64,000 nt of DNA, from the NCBI RefSeq assembly GCF_024054555.1, contig NZ_JAMXLY010000005.1, forward strand, positions 42,077 to 106,076, written 5' to 3'. Of the stretch, positions 1 through 9,488 are shown piece after piece (the first letter of the stretch is position 1; every line of letters starts with the position of its first letter). Source of the DNA: Segatella cerevisiae (lineage in GTDB: Bacteria; Bacteroidota; Bacteroidia; Bacteroidales; Bacteroidaceae). The notes beneath the pieces were generated by a model, which was not told the DNA's origin, did not search any database, and saw nothing but the letters and a program-made list of their open reading frames with translations. The translations under genes and the position numbers were made by a program.

Positions 1-2414
1 CCATTCAGATAAAGAGTAAAATTCCGCCACTTGGCAGTAAGGTTCACCCCATAATAGAAATCAGAACTCCAATGTCCCAGTACAACGGCATCCTTGGAAT
101 CGATAATTCCATCACCATTCTGATCCTTATATTTCAAATCTCCGGGTTTGGTGTTATTATTGATGACAGCATTATTAGCCACATCCTTTTCATCCTGGAA
201 AAAGCCCAGACATTCATAACCACGTATAGCATCAGTATAAGCTCCTTTATTCTTCAGCCAGTCATACTGTACGTTTTCAGAATATTTTGTCCAACGAGAT
301 GTAAAGGTCATACCCGTCATTCCAAGATTCAAATCAACCTCTCCCAGTTTCTTATGCAGATCTACAGTAAAATCAATACCTGTTTTTCGGTTATTGTTAT
401 AATTGACATTTGGCAGAAAAGACGATTTAGGCCAGTAAGTGAAGAAATAACTTGGATATATACTGTTCGGAGTTGTAAGCAAGCCATCCCTGCAGATATT
501 AAAGAAATTCGTATTCAATGTCAGTAGTCCATCAAACAATTGAGCATCCAGACCTATACGAAATTCTTTTCGCTTTATAAAAGTTAAATCTTTATTTCCA
601 CCTCTTTGAGAGTCTGAAGTTTGCATAGAGTTGGCACTCTCACTCCATCCCCACCAGGTACCTGTAGCTGTAAAAACGTCATCATACATATAGTAATCCG
701 ATATATCAATATCTTCATTGATCAAGCCATAGGATAGATTTAAAGCCAAGTTGTTGATCCATGGAATACGTTTCATAAAATTTTCTTTGTTTATTTTCCA
801 TGCCAACGTTCCTACCGGAGAGAAAGCTTCGCGATGTCCTTCTGCCAATTTTGCTGAATGAATAGCTGCCCCGGAAAAATCAGCATAATACTTACCTAAA
901 TAATTATAATTAATATCCAGTCCTAAATTTGCATTAGACACACGATGATAAGTACCGGAAATGGTCTGCTGATAACCGTTACAAAGCAACATAGCAGAAA
1001 GTCCATGAGGGCCCCATTGCCGATTATAATCAAATTGCGCATTAAAGAGAATCATCTGCTTAGAAGAAGAACCACTGGTAGTCTGTGTTCCTGTTTTCTT
1101 ATCATTACCATATTTTGTAAGTGATGAGATCAAATCCTTTCCAGAATAATCATTCCAGGACGGCTCATAAACAGCATAAGAGTTCTCAATAGTCGTTGTA
1201 TACCCCGTAGCATAATCTATAGCGAACATGGTTTTAAAACTAAGTCCCTTCAGCACTTTCTCCAGATTTATATTAATACCACCGTCAAACTGAAACTGAC
1301 GGGAATTATAGGTGTTGTGCCCTCCTGCATACATTGAAGCAAAAGGGTTTGTCTGAATAGACTGTGTACCTCCAAGAAGATATTTCCCGTCAATTATATT
1401 ATTACTATTATTGATCAGTATCTGAGATGATTCGTCATTGGGTTCAACCATAGATATCGGAATCAATGGCGTAAGGGGATACTGGCTCGTCGGACGCAAG
1501 GTTGCAGAACTTTTCCAATAATCGGCATTGTCATTACGTACAGAATAGAATGTGGCATCAGCATCAATCCAGCCGGAAATCCAATTATTCAACTTCAAGT
1601 CAATATTTCCCCTGACGTTCAGCCGTGTCGTCCCATTGTCCTTACCCTCACCGAAGTCCATCAAGTCATTGAGATGATACAGATCGATATTAGTATAAAA
1701 ATGAGCAAAAGTGCCGCCACCCGAAATTTCCACATTACCATCATAACGTTGATAAGTCTTCTTCAAATAATCATTTGAAAAAAAGTTGATATTCGGATAA
1801 CGGTATGGATCTTTACCAGAAGCATAATTGTAAATATCCTTATCTGAATATACCGCTGATTTTCCATCATTTTCAAGTGCCTCATCGTAAAGAGTCATAT
1901 ATTCAGCTGATCCCAGATATTTCGGATAACGCTTGGGGACAAAAAGCGTAGCATTCGCACGCGCACTGACCTTTAATCCATCGTTTCTTCCCCGTTTAGT
2001 AGTAATCAAGACAACACCATTAGCACCCTTACTCCCATAAAGAGCTATTGCAGAAGCAGACTTTAGAAACGTAATCTGTTCTATTTCAGTAGGAAGTACA
2101 TTATTGGCATCCCTCGGCACACCATCAACAAGAACCAGGACATCACCCTGATTCCAGAGTTGACCATTATAGCCTCCAACATTGGCTTGTAAATTATCAA
2201 GCGAATAAGTGCTATAATCTTTATCTGTCAAGTCGATCATATTGAGGGATGAAACACCGCCCATTAAGTCATTTTTATTCACCTTATGGAAAGCGACATT
2301 CACTATATTAGCAATTGAATCTGGATAGTCGGCCTTATCCTGAGCACCGGCACACAACGTTATTGGAAATGCAAGAACGCCAATTGCAATCGTTTTATAG
2401 ATTTGATTCATCAT
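1..2414 (-). CDS. SusC/RagA-type TonB-dependent outer-membrane transporter, partial (second SusC)
   Basis: The reading frame opens at an ATG pair at 2414/2411 and stays open to base 1, so the C-terminus lies outside the window; about 804 residues are visible. A signal peptide (MMNQIYKTIAIGVLAFP...CAGAQ) is followed almost at once by the plug domain, with the SusC signatures VLVDGVPRDANNV and GSKGANGVVLITTKRG, then beta-barrel sequence. An aspartate-rich DQNGDGIIDSKD calcium-like loop lies near the cut end. The N-terminal carboxypeptidase-regulatory-like domain of classical SusC proteins, and a recognisable VVVGYG box, are absent; the gene at 4331-7462 has both. It starts 26 bp after the susD stop and probably belongs to the same transcript. 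In the family, SusC forms the barrel that imports oligosaccharides under a SusD lid. Its own SusD partner would be expected just beyond the window edge. Confidence 0.9.
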   Translation of the reverse strand, partial: MMNQIYKTIAIGVLAFPITLCAGAQDKADYPDSIANIVNVAFHKVNKNDLMGGVSSLNMIDLTDKDYSTYSLDNLQANVGGYNGQLWNQGDVLVLVDGVPRDANNVLPTEIEQITFLKSASAIALYGSKGANGVVLITTKRGRNDGLKVSARANATLFVPKRYPKYLGSAEYMTLYDEALENDGKSAVYSDKDIYNYASGKDPYRYPNINFFSNDYLKKTYQRYDGNVEISGGGTFAHFYTNIDLYHLNDLMDFGEGKDNGTTRLNVRGNIDLKLNNWISGWIDADATFYSVRNDNADYWKSSATLRPTSQYPLTPLIPISMVEPNDESSQILINNSNNIIDGKYLLGGTQSIQTNPFASMYAGGHNTYNSRQFQFDGGININLEKVLKGLSFKTMFAIDYATGYTTTIENSYAVYEPSWNDYSGKDLISSLTKYGNDKKTGTQTTSGSSSKQMILFNAQFDYNRQWGPHGLSAMLLCNGYQQTISGTYHRVSNANLGLDINYNYLGKYYADFSGAAIHSAKLAEGHREAFSPVGTLAWKINKENFMKRIPWINNLALNLSYGLINEDIDISDYYMYDDVFTATGTWWGWSESANSMQTSDSQRGGNKDLTFIKRKEFRIGLDAQLFDGLLTLNTNFFNICRDGLLTTPNSIYPSYFFTYWPKSSFLPNVNYNNNRKTGIDFTVDLHKKLGEVDLNLGMTGMTFTSRWTKYSENVQYDWLKNKGAYTDAIRGYECLGFFQDEKDVANNAVINNNTKPGDLKYKDQNGDGIIDSKDAVVLGHWSSDFYYGVNLTAKWRNFTLYLN

Positions 2415-2440
2415 TTGTTCTTTTTTAGATTGATTATAGG

Positions 2441-4318
2441 TTACCAACCAGGATTCTGTGAAAAGCCTTTATATTGCTGGACATCACTTTCTTTCATCGG
2501 GAACCAGTAATGCTTTTCTGTAAAGTTGCGTTTCAAGATCAAAGATTCACTCCATCCACTTACCTGATCTTGCGAGGGATCGCTCTTATTGATGTCCCCA
2601 ACCCGAAGGAATTCCTGAGACGTTTTGATATTATAAGGATATTTATCCAAAAGGAGCCAACGACGGAGATCGTTGAACCGATGTCCTTCATAGGCCAGTT
2701 CAACAGCACGTTCGCGACGCAATTCACCCATAAATCCATCTAATGTAGTCGTGTATTTAGTTGCCACGTCAGCAACTCCTGCACGCTTTCTGATCTTATT
2801 TACTGCATCAACGGCCGTAAGACTGCTTGTTACTTTCCCTGTAGCTGAACCCGTTGCCTCAGCTGCTGCTTCAGCATACATCAGATAAACATCTGCCAGA
2901 CGCATCCATGGAATATGGAGATGAAAACCATGGCTCCAGCCATAACCATCATCAAACTGGTTACACGTCCTATCAATAAACTTATACATCAGATAACCCG
3001 TTCGACTGTCATATTTTACATCCCGAAGATTACCCCCAGTCTGCAAATCAGCATAACGATATTTCTCATTACTTGCAGACAGAGTGCCTTTAATAACTTT
3101 ACATCCATCATAGATAAAATCATTATAGAAACGCGGATCACGATTCTTAAAAGGATGTGTTTTATCAAAACCTGATTCCGAATCAGAAAGTGGCAAACCA
3201 TTTGCCATACCGAAATAATTCACATAATTGGCTGTCGGCAAAAAGGTAACACCATCTTGTGTCAGAATTTTTCCGCCATAGCACTTGCTTTGTCGCCAGT
3301 TAGAATCATTCCATCCATAAGAAGGACCCCGGAATATTGCTTCTGTGATGGTATTATCAACAGACTCTCCCGGCATCTTATGATTCTGGTCAATCGTATA
3401 AAAATTATCAGAATACTGACTCCATGGAAGCAAACCATACTGCGTATTTCCCCCATCAACAATATTAAGCAATTTTCCGAAAGCATCTGCAGCTCGTCTA
3501 CAATATTCCTTATCATAATCGGCTATCCCTTTGCTCACTTTATTCATCAGTGGAGAGCCAGCCCAGAGTAAATCCTTCCCTAAATAAGCCAATGCTGTAA
3601 CCTTAGTGATACGCAACTGATTCTTACCTAATGTTTGTTTTCCTATTGTCGTATTATCCCAGTTTACAGGCAATAGATCTGCCGCTTTCTGAAAATCTTT
3701 GGCAGCACTATCGGCACAAGCCTGATAACTCAAACGAGGCAGAGTAAGTTTTTCACTTGAGGATAACACCTTATTTATATAGGGTAGTCCACCGACATAC
3801 TGCATAAGTTCAAAGTGAAACCATCCGCGAAAGAAATACAACTGACCAGCAATGAGATTTTTTTCCTCATCTGTCCCACTCATCTTATCCAGATTTTCAA
3901 TGCCAAGATTGCATTTGCGAATACCATACCAGGCTAAAGGCCAAAGGGAATGACTGAATCGATCACCGGAAGTAGAATTATTGGAACGGTCCATCCAACC
4001 ACACTGCCAGCCATCATATTTAGACTGCCAGCCCCAAAAATCCCCTTGATCAATCTTATAACACATGTGATAGTCAATGCCTACGTTCATTATCTCATCT
4101 TCTCCCCAATTGAAAGAGTTAGTCCAATAACCTTTTGCGAAATCCGGTACACAATTGTATAGTTCCTCCGCAAAGCCTTGAAAGTTTGTAAAGTTCTTAT
4201 AGGCATCCGTTTCCGATATATCCGATTCAGGAGACTTATCCAAATAATCTGTACAAGAGGAAAGTCCAATAGAAAGGAACAGCACACCTAATATAATATA
4301 TGATTTCAAATGTTTCAT
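2441..4318 (-). CDS. SusD/RagB-family surface glycan-binding lipoprotein
   Basis: A 625-residue protein with a lipoprotein signal ending in LSSC (Cys22), followed by TDYLDKSPESDISE, the usual SusD N-terminus. The C-terminal part has the RagB/SusD pattern, including the region RRERAVELAYEGHRFNDLRRW and a final WFPMKESDVQQYKGFSQNPGW. The frame extends to a TTG at 4327, but the ATG at 4318 gives the normal lipoprotein signal and is preferred. It starts 12 bp after the stop of the upstream susC, as expected for a co-transcribed susC-susD pair. The protein should sit on the outer surface as the lid of the SusC barrel and bind oligosaccharides. The ligand cannot be read from the sequence; the neighbouring GH43, GH95 and arabinose genes suggest an arabinose-containing hemicellulose or pectic side chain. 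Confidence 0.95.
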   Translation of the reverse strand: MKHLKSYIILGVLFLSIGLSSCTDYLDKSPESDISETDAYKNFTNFQGFAEELYNCVPDFAKGYWTNSFNWGEDEIMNVGIDYHMCYKIDQGDFWGWQSKYDGWQCGWMDRSNNSTSGDRFSHSLWPLAWYGIRKCNLGIENLDKMSGTDEEKNLIAGQLYFFRGWFHFELMQYVGGLPYINKVLSSSEKLTLPRLSYQACADSAAKDFQKAADLLPVNWDNTTIGKQTLGKNQLRITKVTALAYLGKDLLWAGSPLMNKVSKGIADYDKEYCRRAADAFGKLLNIVDGGNTQYGLLPWSQYSDNFYTIDQNHKMPGESVDNTITEAIFRGPSYGWNDSNWRQSKCYGGKILTQDGVTFLPTANYVNYFGMANGLPLSDSESGFDKTHPFKNRDPRFYNDFIYDGCKVIKGTLSASNEKYRYADLQTGGNLRDVKYDSRTGYLMYKFIDRTCNQFDDGYGWSHGFHLHIPWMRLADVYLMYAEAAAEATGSATGKVTSSLTAVDAVNKIRKRAGVADVATKYTTTLDGFMGELRRERAVELAYEGHRFNDLRRWLLLDKYPYNIKTSQEFLRVGDINKSDPSQDQVSGWSESLILKRNFTEKHYWFPMKESDVQQYKGFSQNPGW

Positions 4319-4330
4319 TGTTGTCAAAAA

Positions 4331-7300
4331 TTAGAGATTGATTTTCAGACCAAGATTAAAACGTCTGACGGTAGGATATGCTCCCTGTGAAGCCAACCCT
4401 GTACCGGAGAAATTGCTTTCACGGTCATCAGGCATACGACTCCAGACCCAGAGATTATTACCATTCAGATAGACCTTCAGGCTAGACAGTCCGATCTTCT
4501 TGACCCAAGGCGAGGTAAAAGTATAAGAAATTTCAGCATTTTTCAGACGGATATATGACCCGTCATAATAGAATCTTGTCCCATCATAATAACTCGGCTT
4601 AGAATTCCAGCGAGGCATTGGAGCATCAGCATTGGTATTATCTTCCGTCCAGAAAGAGCCTTCGTCATAAACGCAATCGAGATTATTATTCAGGGAATTG
4701 AAACCTACATAACGAGTAACATTGCTCACTCCGTAGAACTGCAGATAAACACTCCAGCCTTTCCAGTCAAATCCTAAAGAAGCAGAATAAGTATTTTGAG
4801 GAGTACCTGTATAACCATAAGGAGCAGCATCTTTGGAATCTATGACACCATCTCCATTATAGTCTATGACTGTATACGTTCCCGGCAGTTTCTGATTATC
4901 ATTGGTATTTTCCGTTGTCATACCATAAATTTCATCCCAGGTATTGGCAAAACCTGTCGTCAAATAAGTACGACTTTGTCCAATAGCATATCCCGCTGTC
5001 TTCTGATAAGCTGGTTCAAGTTCAGGATCATCATAAACTAAAATTTTGTTTTCGGCATGGGTCATATTAAAATTACCCCATAAATGCATCTGATTGATCA
5101 AGGTCTTATTGATCCTCAATTCTAATTCATACCCCTTCGTACGTACTTTACCAAGGTTGGCCGTAGCAGGAGTAGCTCCGAAATAGGAAGGTACAGAGCG
5201 ATTGCTTCCCGCAACAAGGATATCAGAACGTGTATCACGGAAAAATTCCATGCTACCGGCCAATAAACCTCCAAGGAAACTATAGTCAATGCCCAGATTA
5301 TGCTTAACAGATTTCTCCCAATGAACGTCAGGATTCCCCACAGAAGACTCCCTATACCAGGTATAAGGACTGGAATCCTCATACAACCCCTGGTTTATGG
5401 TATGGCCATAACTCCATTGCGTAGCATAAAGCCAACGCTGGTTCGTAACATTGTCATCACCAACTTCACCATAAGAATAGCGTACCTTCAGCATATCCAC
5501 CCATTTTCTTAAAGGTTGGAAAAATTTCTCTTCACTGATTAGCCATCCCGCTGCACCCGAATTGAAAAAAGCGAAACGGTTTTTCTTAGCAAACTGTTCT
5601 GAACCATTATAACAACCATTGTATTCAAAGAAATAACGGTCAGCATAATTATAAGTAGAACGAAAAGCCCAATCTTCACGATAATGAGTAAATTCATTAC
5701 CCATTGTTCTTTCCTGACGGCTAAAGACTCCCATGGCTGTCACATTATGTTTTCCAAATTGACGAGCCCAATTTAGTTGAAACTGATAGTAAAGATTGCG
5801 CTGTGTAGCATAATCTAAAACCGTACCCTTATCAATTGTCCATTTGATTCCCTCCTGAAAATCAAAATTGGTATTGCCATCAACAGATTTTGCCCATGAA
5901 GTTTCTCCAGTCTTCGGATCAATCCATTTATACTGAGCATCATGATAGAGGTCATTGATACCTCTCCTATCTTCTACGAAGGCATTATCCCATGAAACCA
6001 ATCCACTTGCATTCAAGCCTTTTGTTATAAAACTCAGATCCTGATCCAAAGTAAAATCGGTATTAATTCGGGTTGTCGTATATTTATCTACACCCGAAAG
6101 AGCCAAATTGGTTATTGAATTCGGAGCACTCTGCGTATCTGCTGGATAATAACCCCACGTACCATCAGAATATCGAGGAATAAAAGCATCAGGCGGCGCG
6201 GAATAAGCAGCCTGCCAAAGTTGACTTTCTGCAAAGGAATTACTTGCTATACCATAAGGCCCCTGTTTGATTCCATTGCTTCCAAAAAGATTTACCTTTA
6301 ATTTGGTCGTTTTCGTTACCTGAAAATCAAGGTTAGAACGTACATTAATACGATTAAATCCATAACCAGACTGATAACCACGATTATTGTTCCATTTTTT
6401 ATAAAGGTCACCTTCGTGAAGGAAATCAATACTGGAAAAATACTTCACAAATTTTGTACCTCCAGATATATTGATGTTTGGATTATAAGATAACGCATCA
6501 TTCTTAAAAAGTTCTTTCTGCCAGTCAACATTAGGATAACGCTCTGATTCTGCTAAATTAGCAGGATGAGCATATTTTTCTATAGTTGTAGCAGGAGTGA
6601 TATCATTCCAGGAATCTGGAGAAAGTCCCAATTCATGTTCAATAGCTTCATTACGTACATATAATGCACTTGCAGAATCATATTTTTTAGGAAGTTTGGA
6701 TACAACCTTAGTCGTCATGTCCATAGATACTTCTATCCTTGCTTTTCCTTCCTGTCCGCGTTTAGTAGTGATCAGGATCACACCATTGGCACCTTTCACA
6801 CCATATACAGCAGTAGCAGATGCATCCTTAAGAACAGTGATACTTTTGACAGAACTAATATCGATCGATCCCATAGGTCTTTCTATACCGTCAACAAGTA
6901 TTAAAGGTTGTGAATTGTTCCAACTACTCACCCCACGGATAACAATCTGTGGATCCTCATCACCCGGCATACCAGAAGAAGACATTGTTATGACACCCGG
7001 AAGATTACCTGTCAAGGCGGCACCTAGAGAGGATACTCCTCCCGTACGCTCAAGGACCTTGCCATCTGTCTGTGTTATAGCTCCAACAACACTCACCTTT
7101 TTTTGATGACCATAACCCACAACTACCGTTTCGTTTAAGGTGTGAGTATCATCCTTCATCATGATTTTTAAAGGAGAACCTCCAGAGGCCTGAATTTCTT
7201 TGGTCAACATGCCTACATAAGAAATGACCAAAACTACATTTTTACGAGGAACATGCAGAACAAAGTTTCCGTCAAAATCGGTAACTGTCAACACTTTTGT

Positions 7301-7462
7301 GTCCCCTTTCATCGTAACAGTGGCTCCTATCAGCGGTTCACCATTGGAATCAATGACGTTTCCTTTAATAGTAGTTCCTTGACCCATTGCCGACATTGTC
7401 GACATTAGAAATATAATAAGAGCAAGAAAAGTGATTTGAAAAAGACTATTTGTTTTTCTCAT
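4331..7462 (-). CDS. SusC/RagA-type TonB-dependent outer-membrane transporter
   Basis: A complete 1043-residue SusC: signal peptide 1-28, carboxypeptidase-regulatory-like domain about 30-105 (GNVIDSNGEPLIGATV), a TonB-box-like ETVVVGYG at 111-118, plug domain with LILVDGIERPMGSIDISSV and GVKGANGVILITTKRG, then a 22-strand-type barrel ending RRFNLGLKINL. It has the usual family length. It is the first gene of the susC-susD-susC run and has its own promoter (7541-7574) and an operator-like repeat (7580-7606). It should import oligosaccharides across the outer membrane with TonB energy, together with the SusD at 2441-4318. Confidence 0.96.
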   Translation of the reverse strand: MRKTNSLFQITFLALIIFLMSTMSAMGQGTTIKGNVIDSNGEPLIGATVTMKGDTKVLTVTDFDGNFVLHVPRKNVVLVISYVGMLTKEIQASGGSPLKIMMKDDTHTLNETVVVGYGHQKKVSVVGAITQTDGKVLERTGGVSSLGAALTGNLPGVITMSSSGMPGDEDPQIVIRGVSSWNNSQPLILVDGIERPMGSIDISSVKSITVLKDASATAVYGVKGANGVILITTKRGQEGKARIEVSMDMTTKVVSKLPKKYDSASALYVRNEAIEHELGLSPDSWNDITPATTIEKYAHPANLAESERYPNVDWQKELFKNDALSYNPNINISGGTKFVKYFSSIDFLHEGDLYKKWNNNRGYQSGYGFNRINVRSNLDFQVTKTTKLKVNLFGSNGIKQGPYGIASNSFAESQLWQAAYSAPPDAFIPRYSDGTWGYYPADTQSAPNSITNLALSGVDKYTTTRINTDFTLDQDLSFITKGLNASGLVSWDNAFVEDRRGINDLYHDAQYKWIDPKTGETSWAKSVDGNTNFDFQEGIKWTIDKGTVLDYATQRNLYYQFQLNWARQFGKHNVTAMGVFSRQERTMGNEFTHYREDWAFRSTYNYADRYFFEYNGCYNGSEQFAKKNRFAFFNSGAAGWLISEEKFFQPLRKWVDMLKVRYSYGEVGDDNVTNQRWLYATQWSYGHTINQGLYEDSSPYTWYRESSVGNPDVHWEKSVKHNLGIDYSFLGGLLAGSMEFFRDTRSDILVAGSNRSVPSYFGATPATANLGKVRTKGYELELRINKTLINQMHLWGNFNMTHAENKILVYDDPELEPAYQKTAGYAIGQSRTYLTTGFANTWDEIYGMTTENTNDNQKLPGTYTVIDYNGDGVIDSKDAAPYGYTGTPQNTYSASLGFDWKGWSVYLQFYGVSNVTRYVGFNSLNNNLDCVYDEGSFWTEDNTNADAPMPRWNSKPSYYDGTRFYYDGSYIRLKNAEISYTFTSPWVKKIGLSSLKVYLNGNNLWVWSRMPDDRESNFSGTGLASQGAYPTVRRFNLGLKINL

Positions 7463-7540
7463 TACTAATATGAATTAGATTAATATGTAACATTATTAAG
7501 ATTTTATTGTCTCAAAGTATGATTGACTATTTTCGGAATA

Positions 7541-7574
7541 CAAAACTATTTAATATCCTCTAATTCTTCTCAAA
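7541..7574 (-). promoter_or_regulatory. Bacteroidota-type promoter of the susC-susD-susC operon
   Basis: On the minus strand TAGTTTTG (7548-7541) matches the -7 consensus TAnnTTTG exactly, and a TTTG (7574-7571) lies 22 bp upstream as a -33 element. Transcription would start near 7535, giving a leader of about 70 nt before the susC ATG at 7462. Confidence 0.65.
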
Positions 7575-7579
7575 ATTTT

Positions 7580-7606
7580 GTAACATAGACTTTCTTTGGT
7601 ATTACA
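7580..7606 (-). promoter_or_regulatory. Candidate HTCS operator upstream of susC
   Basis: On the minus strand TGTAAT and TGTTAC are separated by 15 bp (21-bp period), with GAAAGT inside the spacer. The same layout, with GnAAGT at the same place, occurs at 9402-9428 and 12291-12317. The proximal half-site ends 32 bp before the -7 element, next to the -33 region, where an AraC-type activator would be expected to touch polymerase. Binding by the HTCS is an inference. Confidence 0.5.
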
Positions 7607-7679
7607 AACCTGATTAATGAAACAAAAAATAATTTTTGTACAATATTTGAGTATTCAACTACATCCATGATTTCCTTCA

Positions 7680-9335
7680 TTAAGGTCTTTGTTTGAAATA
7701 GTGAAACCAGTCTACATCGATGTAACCCCCAAGACTCTTCGTCGCATAACAGAAAATGGCATAGCGTGTTCCCATGAACAGTCGCCTGTAATCATATTTC
7801 ATCTGAAAGGGATCTCCGAGTGGTATCCAATTCTGGTTATCCAAACTATAAAAAAGCCGGGCTTTGTCGATATGCAATCTGAAATCCGCATCAATCCGAA
7901 GATAGATAATCGGAGCATGCAGACTGACAGAATCCATATCCCTGTAATTCACACCTTCTATTTTCTTATCTTGGTCTGAAAGCACCACACTTTCATTTGT
8001 ACGCCTAAGGATCAACCGCCTTCCTTCTCTGCTTACAGTGAGTAAAGAAGCATCCCCGTTGAAAGCACAGAAACCAGCATGATCACCATCATTGAGATGA
8101 CTGACATCCATTTTTACCACTGCCGAGCATCCTGGTCCTTCCATCCGCTGGGAAATAGTATTTGGTGCAGCAAAGAGATTACTTACGATACGGCACGTCT
8201 TCAACCGAAGGTATCCCGGTCGGTCCGTCAATGACCATGCAGAATTCACAAGATTATGATTCCACTGCCAATGAATATCCAACACAGGATGACACGTTTT
8301 TCCTTCGTCGAATTCATCGCTTACGACAAAAGGATGATAGGGCTGTCCGGGCACTGCCTTTTTCATTATGAAAGGGATCTTCCCGTTAGTATCACCAAGC
8401 ATTGGCCAGCCGCCAATCCAATGGCAGGGTTCCACGGTAAGTACCCTTCCCACTGCTCCTCGGTCCTGGAAGACTACGCCATACCAATTGCCCTTCTGGT
8501 CATCTACGATAGTTCCCTGTCCAGCGTAGAGGAAACCTGCGAAGTTATCCTGAAGGATAACCTTCTTTTCCCATGGACCACAAATATGATCTGCACGGAA
8601 ACATACTTGCCGGCGAGGCTTATTCTTAGGCCACGACACCATCAGCCAATAATATTTTCCATTATGCTTGATGACACGACTACCTTCGAGAAGCCCATTT
8701 TCTTCAGCATCACGACAGATGACACAGGTATCCAATCCTCCCTTTAGTACTCCCTTCAAATCAGAACGTAACTCTGTAATACATCCTGTGTCATGAAAAA
8801 CGTAAACTCTGCCGTCATCATCGAAAAGGAATGAGGAATCATGAAAATGACGCATACGCGAAAGAAGTTTCCATCCTTTAGCAGGATCTTCGGTAGTATA
8901 AATATAAGTATTCCCACCCACATTGTCATTAGGAGCAAACATGGCATAGAACTTCCCATTGTGATAACGCAGCGAAGTAGCCCACTGCCCGCGACCGTAT
9001 ACGGTTCCACCTATCATATTATATTTAGGGGAATCTGTAAGACTGTCAAAGAGATAACTTACGGTTTCCCAACTTGCCAAATCTTTTGAACGCATGATTG
9101 GTCCACCAGGCATCAAGTGCATCGTTGTACTCACCAGATAAAATTCATCCCCAACCCTGATAACATCCGGATCCGGAACATCAGCCCACAATACAGGATT
9201 ACGCATCTCCGTCACCGCATCAAAACTGGCATAAAGAGTATCTCTATCTGAATCTAATGGGTTCATAGCATTCATGGCGTTAATAGAGATCCCTAAACAT
9301 AATAGGGAAAAAATACCAAATAAAGTTTTCCTCAT
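7680..9335 (-). CDS. Glycoside hydrolase family 43 (beta-xylosidase/alpha-L-arabinofuranosidase type), secreted
   Basis: 551 residues from the ATG at 9335; the frame is open further upstream, but this start gives a clean signal peptide (MRKTLFGIFSLLCLGISINA). The five-bladed propeller shows NPVLWADVPDPDVIRVGD with the likely general base Asp55, HFHDSSFLFDDDG with the pKa-modulating Asp166, and LLEGSRVIKHNGKYYWL with the likely catalytic acid Glu217. A C-terminal beta-sandwich-like region (about 350-551) ends YIDVDWFHYF, as in GH43 enzymes with a C-terminal accessory domain. The opening NPVLWADVPDPDV resembles GH43 subfamily 12. It probably removes xylose or arabinose from imported oligosaccharides in the periplasm. 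It has its own promoter and operator-like repeat upstream; exact specificity is not readable. Confidence 0.9.
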   Translation of the reverse strand: MRKTLFGIFSLLCLGISINAMNAMNPLDSDRDTLYASFDAVTEMRNPVLWADVPDPDVIRVGDEFYLVSTTMHLMPGGPIMRSKDLASWETVSYLFDSLTDSPKYNMIGGTVYGRGQWATSLRYHNGKFYAMFAPNDNVGGNTYIYTTEDPAKGWKLLSRMRHFHDSSFLFDDDGRVYVFHDTGCITELRSDLKGVLKGGLDTCVICRDAEENGLLEGSRVIKHNGKYYWLMVSWPKNKPRRQVCFRADHICGPWEKKVILQDNFAGFLYAGQGTIVDDQKGNWYGVVFQDRGAVGRVLTVEPCHWIGGWPMLGDTNGKIPFIMKKAVPGQPYHPFVVSDEFDEGKTCHPVLDIHWQWNHNLVNSAWSLTDRPGYLRLKTCRIVSNLFAAPNTISQRMEGPGCSAVVKMDVSHLNDGDHAGFCAFNGDASLLTVSREGRRLILRRTNESVVLSDQDKKIEGVNYRDMDSVSLHAPIIYLRIDADFRLHIDKARLFYSLDNQNWIPLGDPFQMKYDYRRLFMGTRYAIFCYATKSLGGYIDVDWFHYFKQRP

Positions 9336-9361
9336 GATTTTAATATCTGTTTTTGTTGTTG

Positions 9362-9369
9362 CAAAGATA
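9362..9369 (-). promoter_or_regulatory. -7 element of the GH43 gene promoter
   Basis: Minus-strand TATCTTTG matches TAnnTTTG exactly and lies 26 bp before the GH43 ATG at 9335. No exact TTTG is present at -33, which would suit an activator-dependent promoter. Confidence 0.6.
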
Positions 9370-9401
9370 GATATTCCTAATGAGGCAGACTTTCCTATAT
9401 G

Positions 9402-9428
9402 GTAACAGGGACTTGCGTGTAAGTAACA
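9402..9428 (-). promoter_or_regulatory. Candidate HTCS operator upstream of GH43
   Basis: Minus-strand TGTTAC, 15-bp spacer, TGTTAC (21-bp period), with GCAAGT in the spacer at the same place as in the susC and GH95 copies. The proximal half-site ends 33 bp before the -7 element, one base different from the susC promoter. Two further GTAAC sequences follow at 9451 and 9464. Confidence 0.5.
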
Positions 9429-9488
9429 AAAAAAGGAATTACCGTGATTTGTAACTCCTTTTAGTAACCTGAGGGAAAGTCTCACAGT

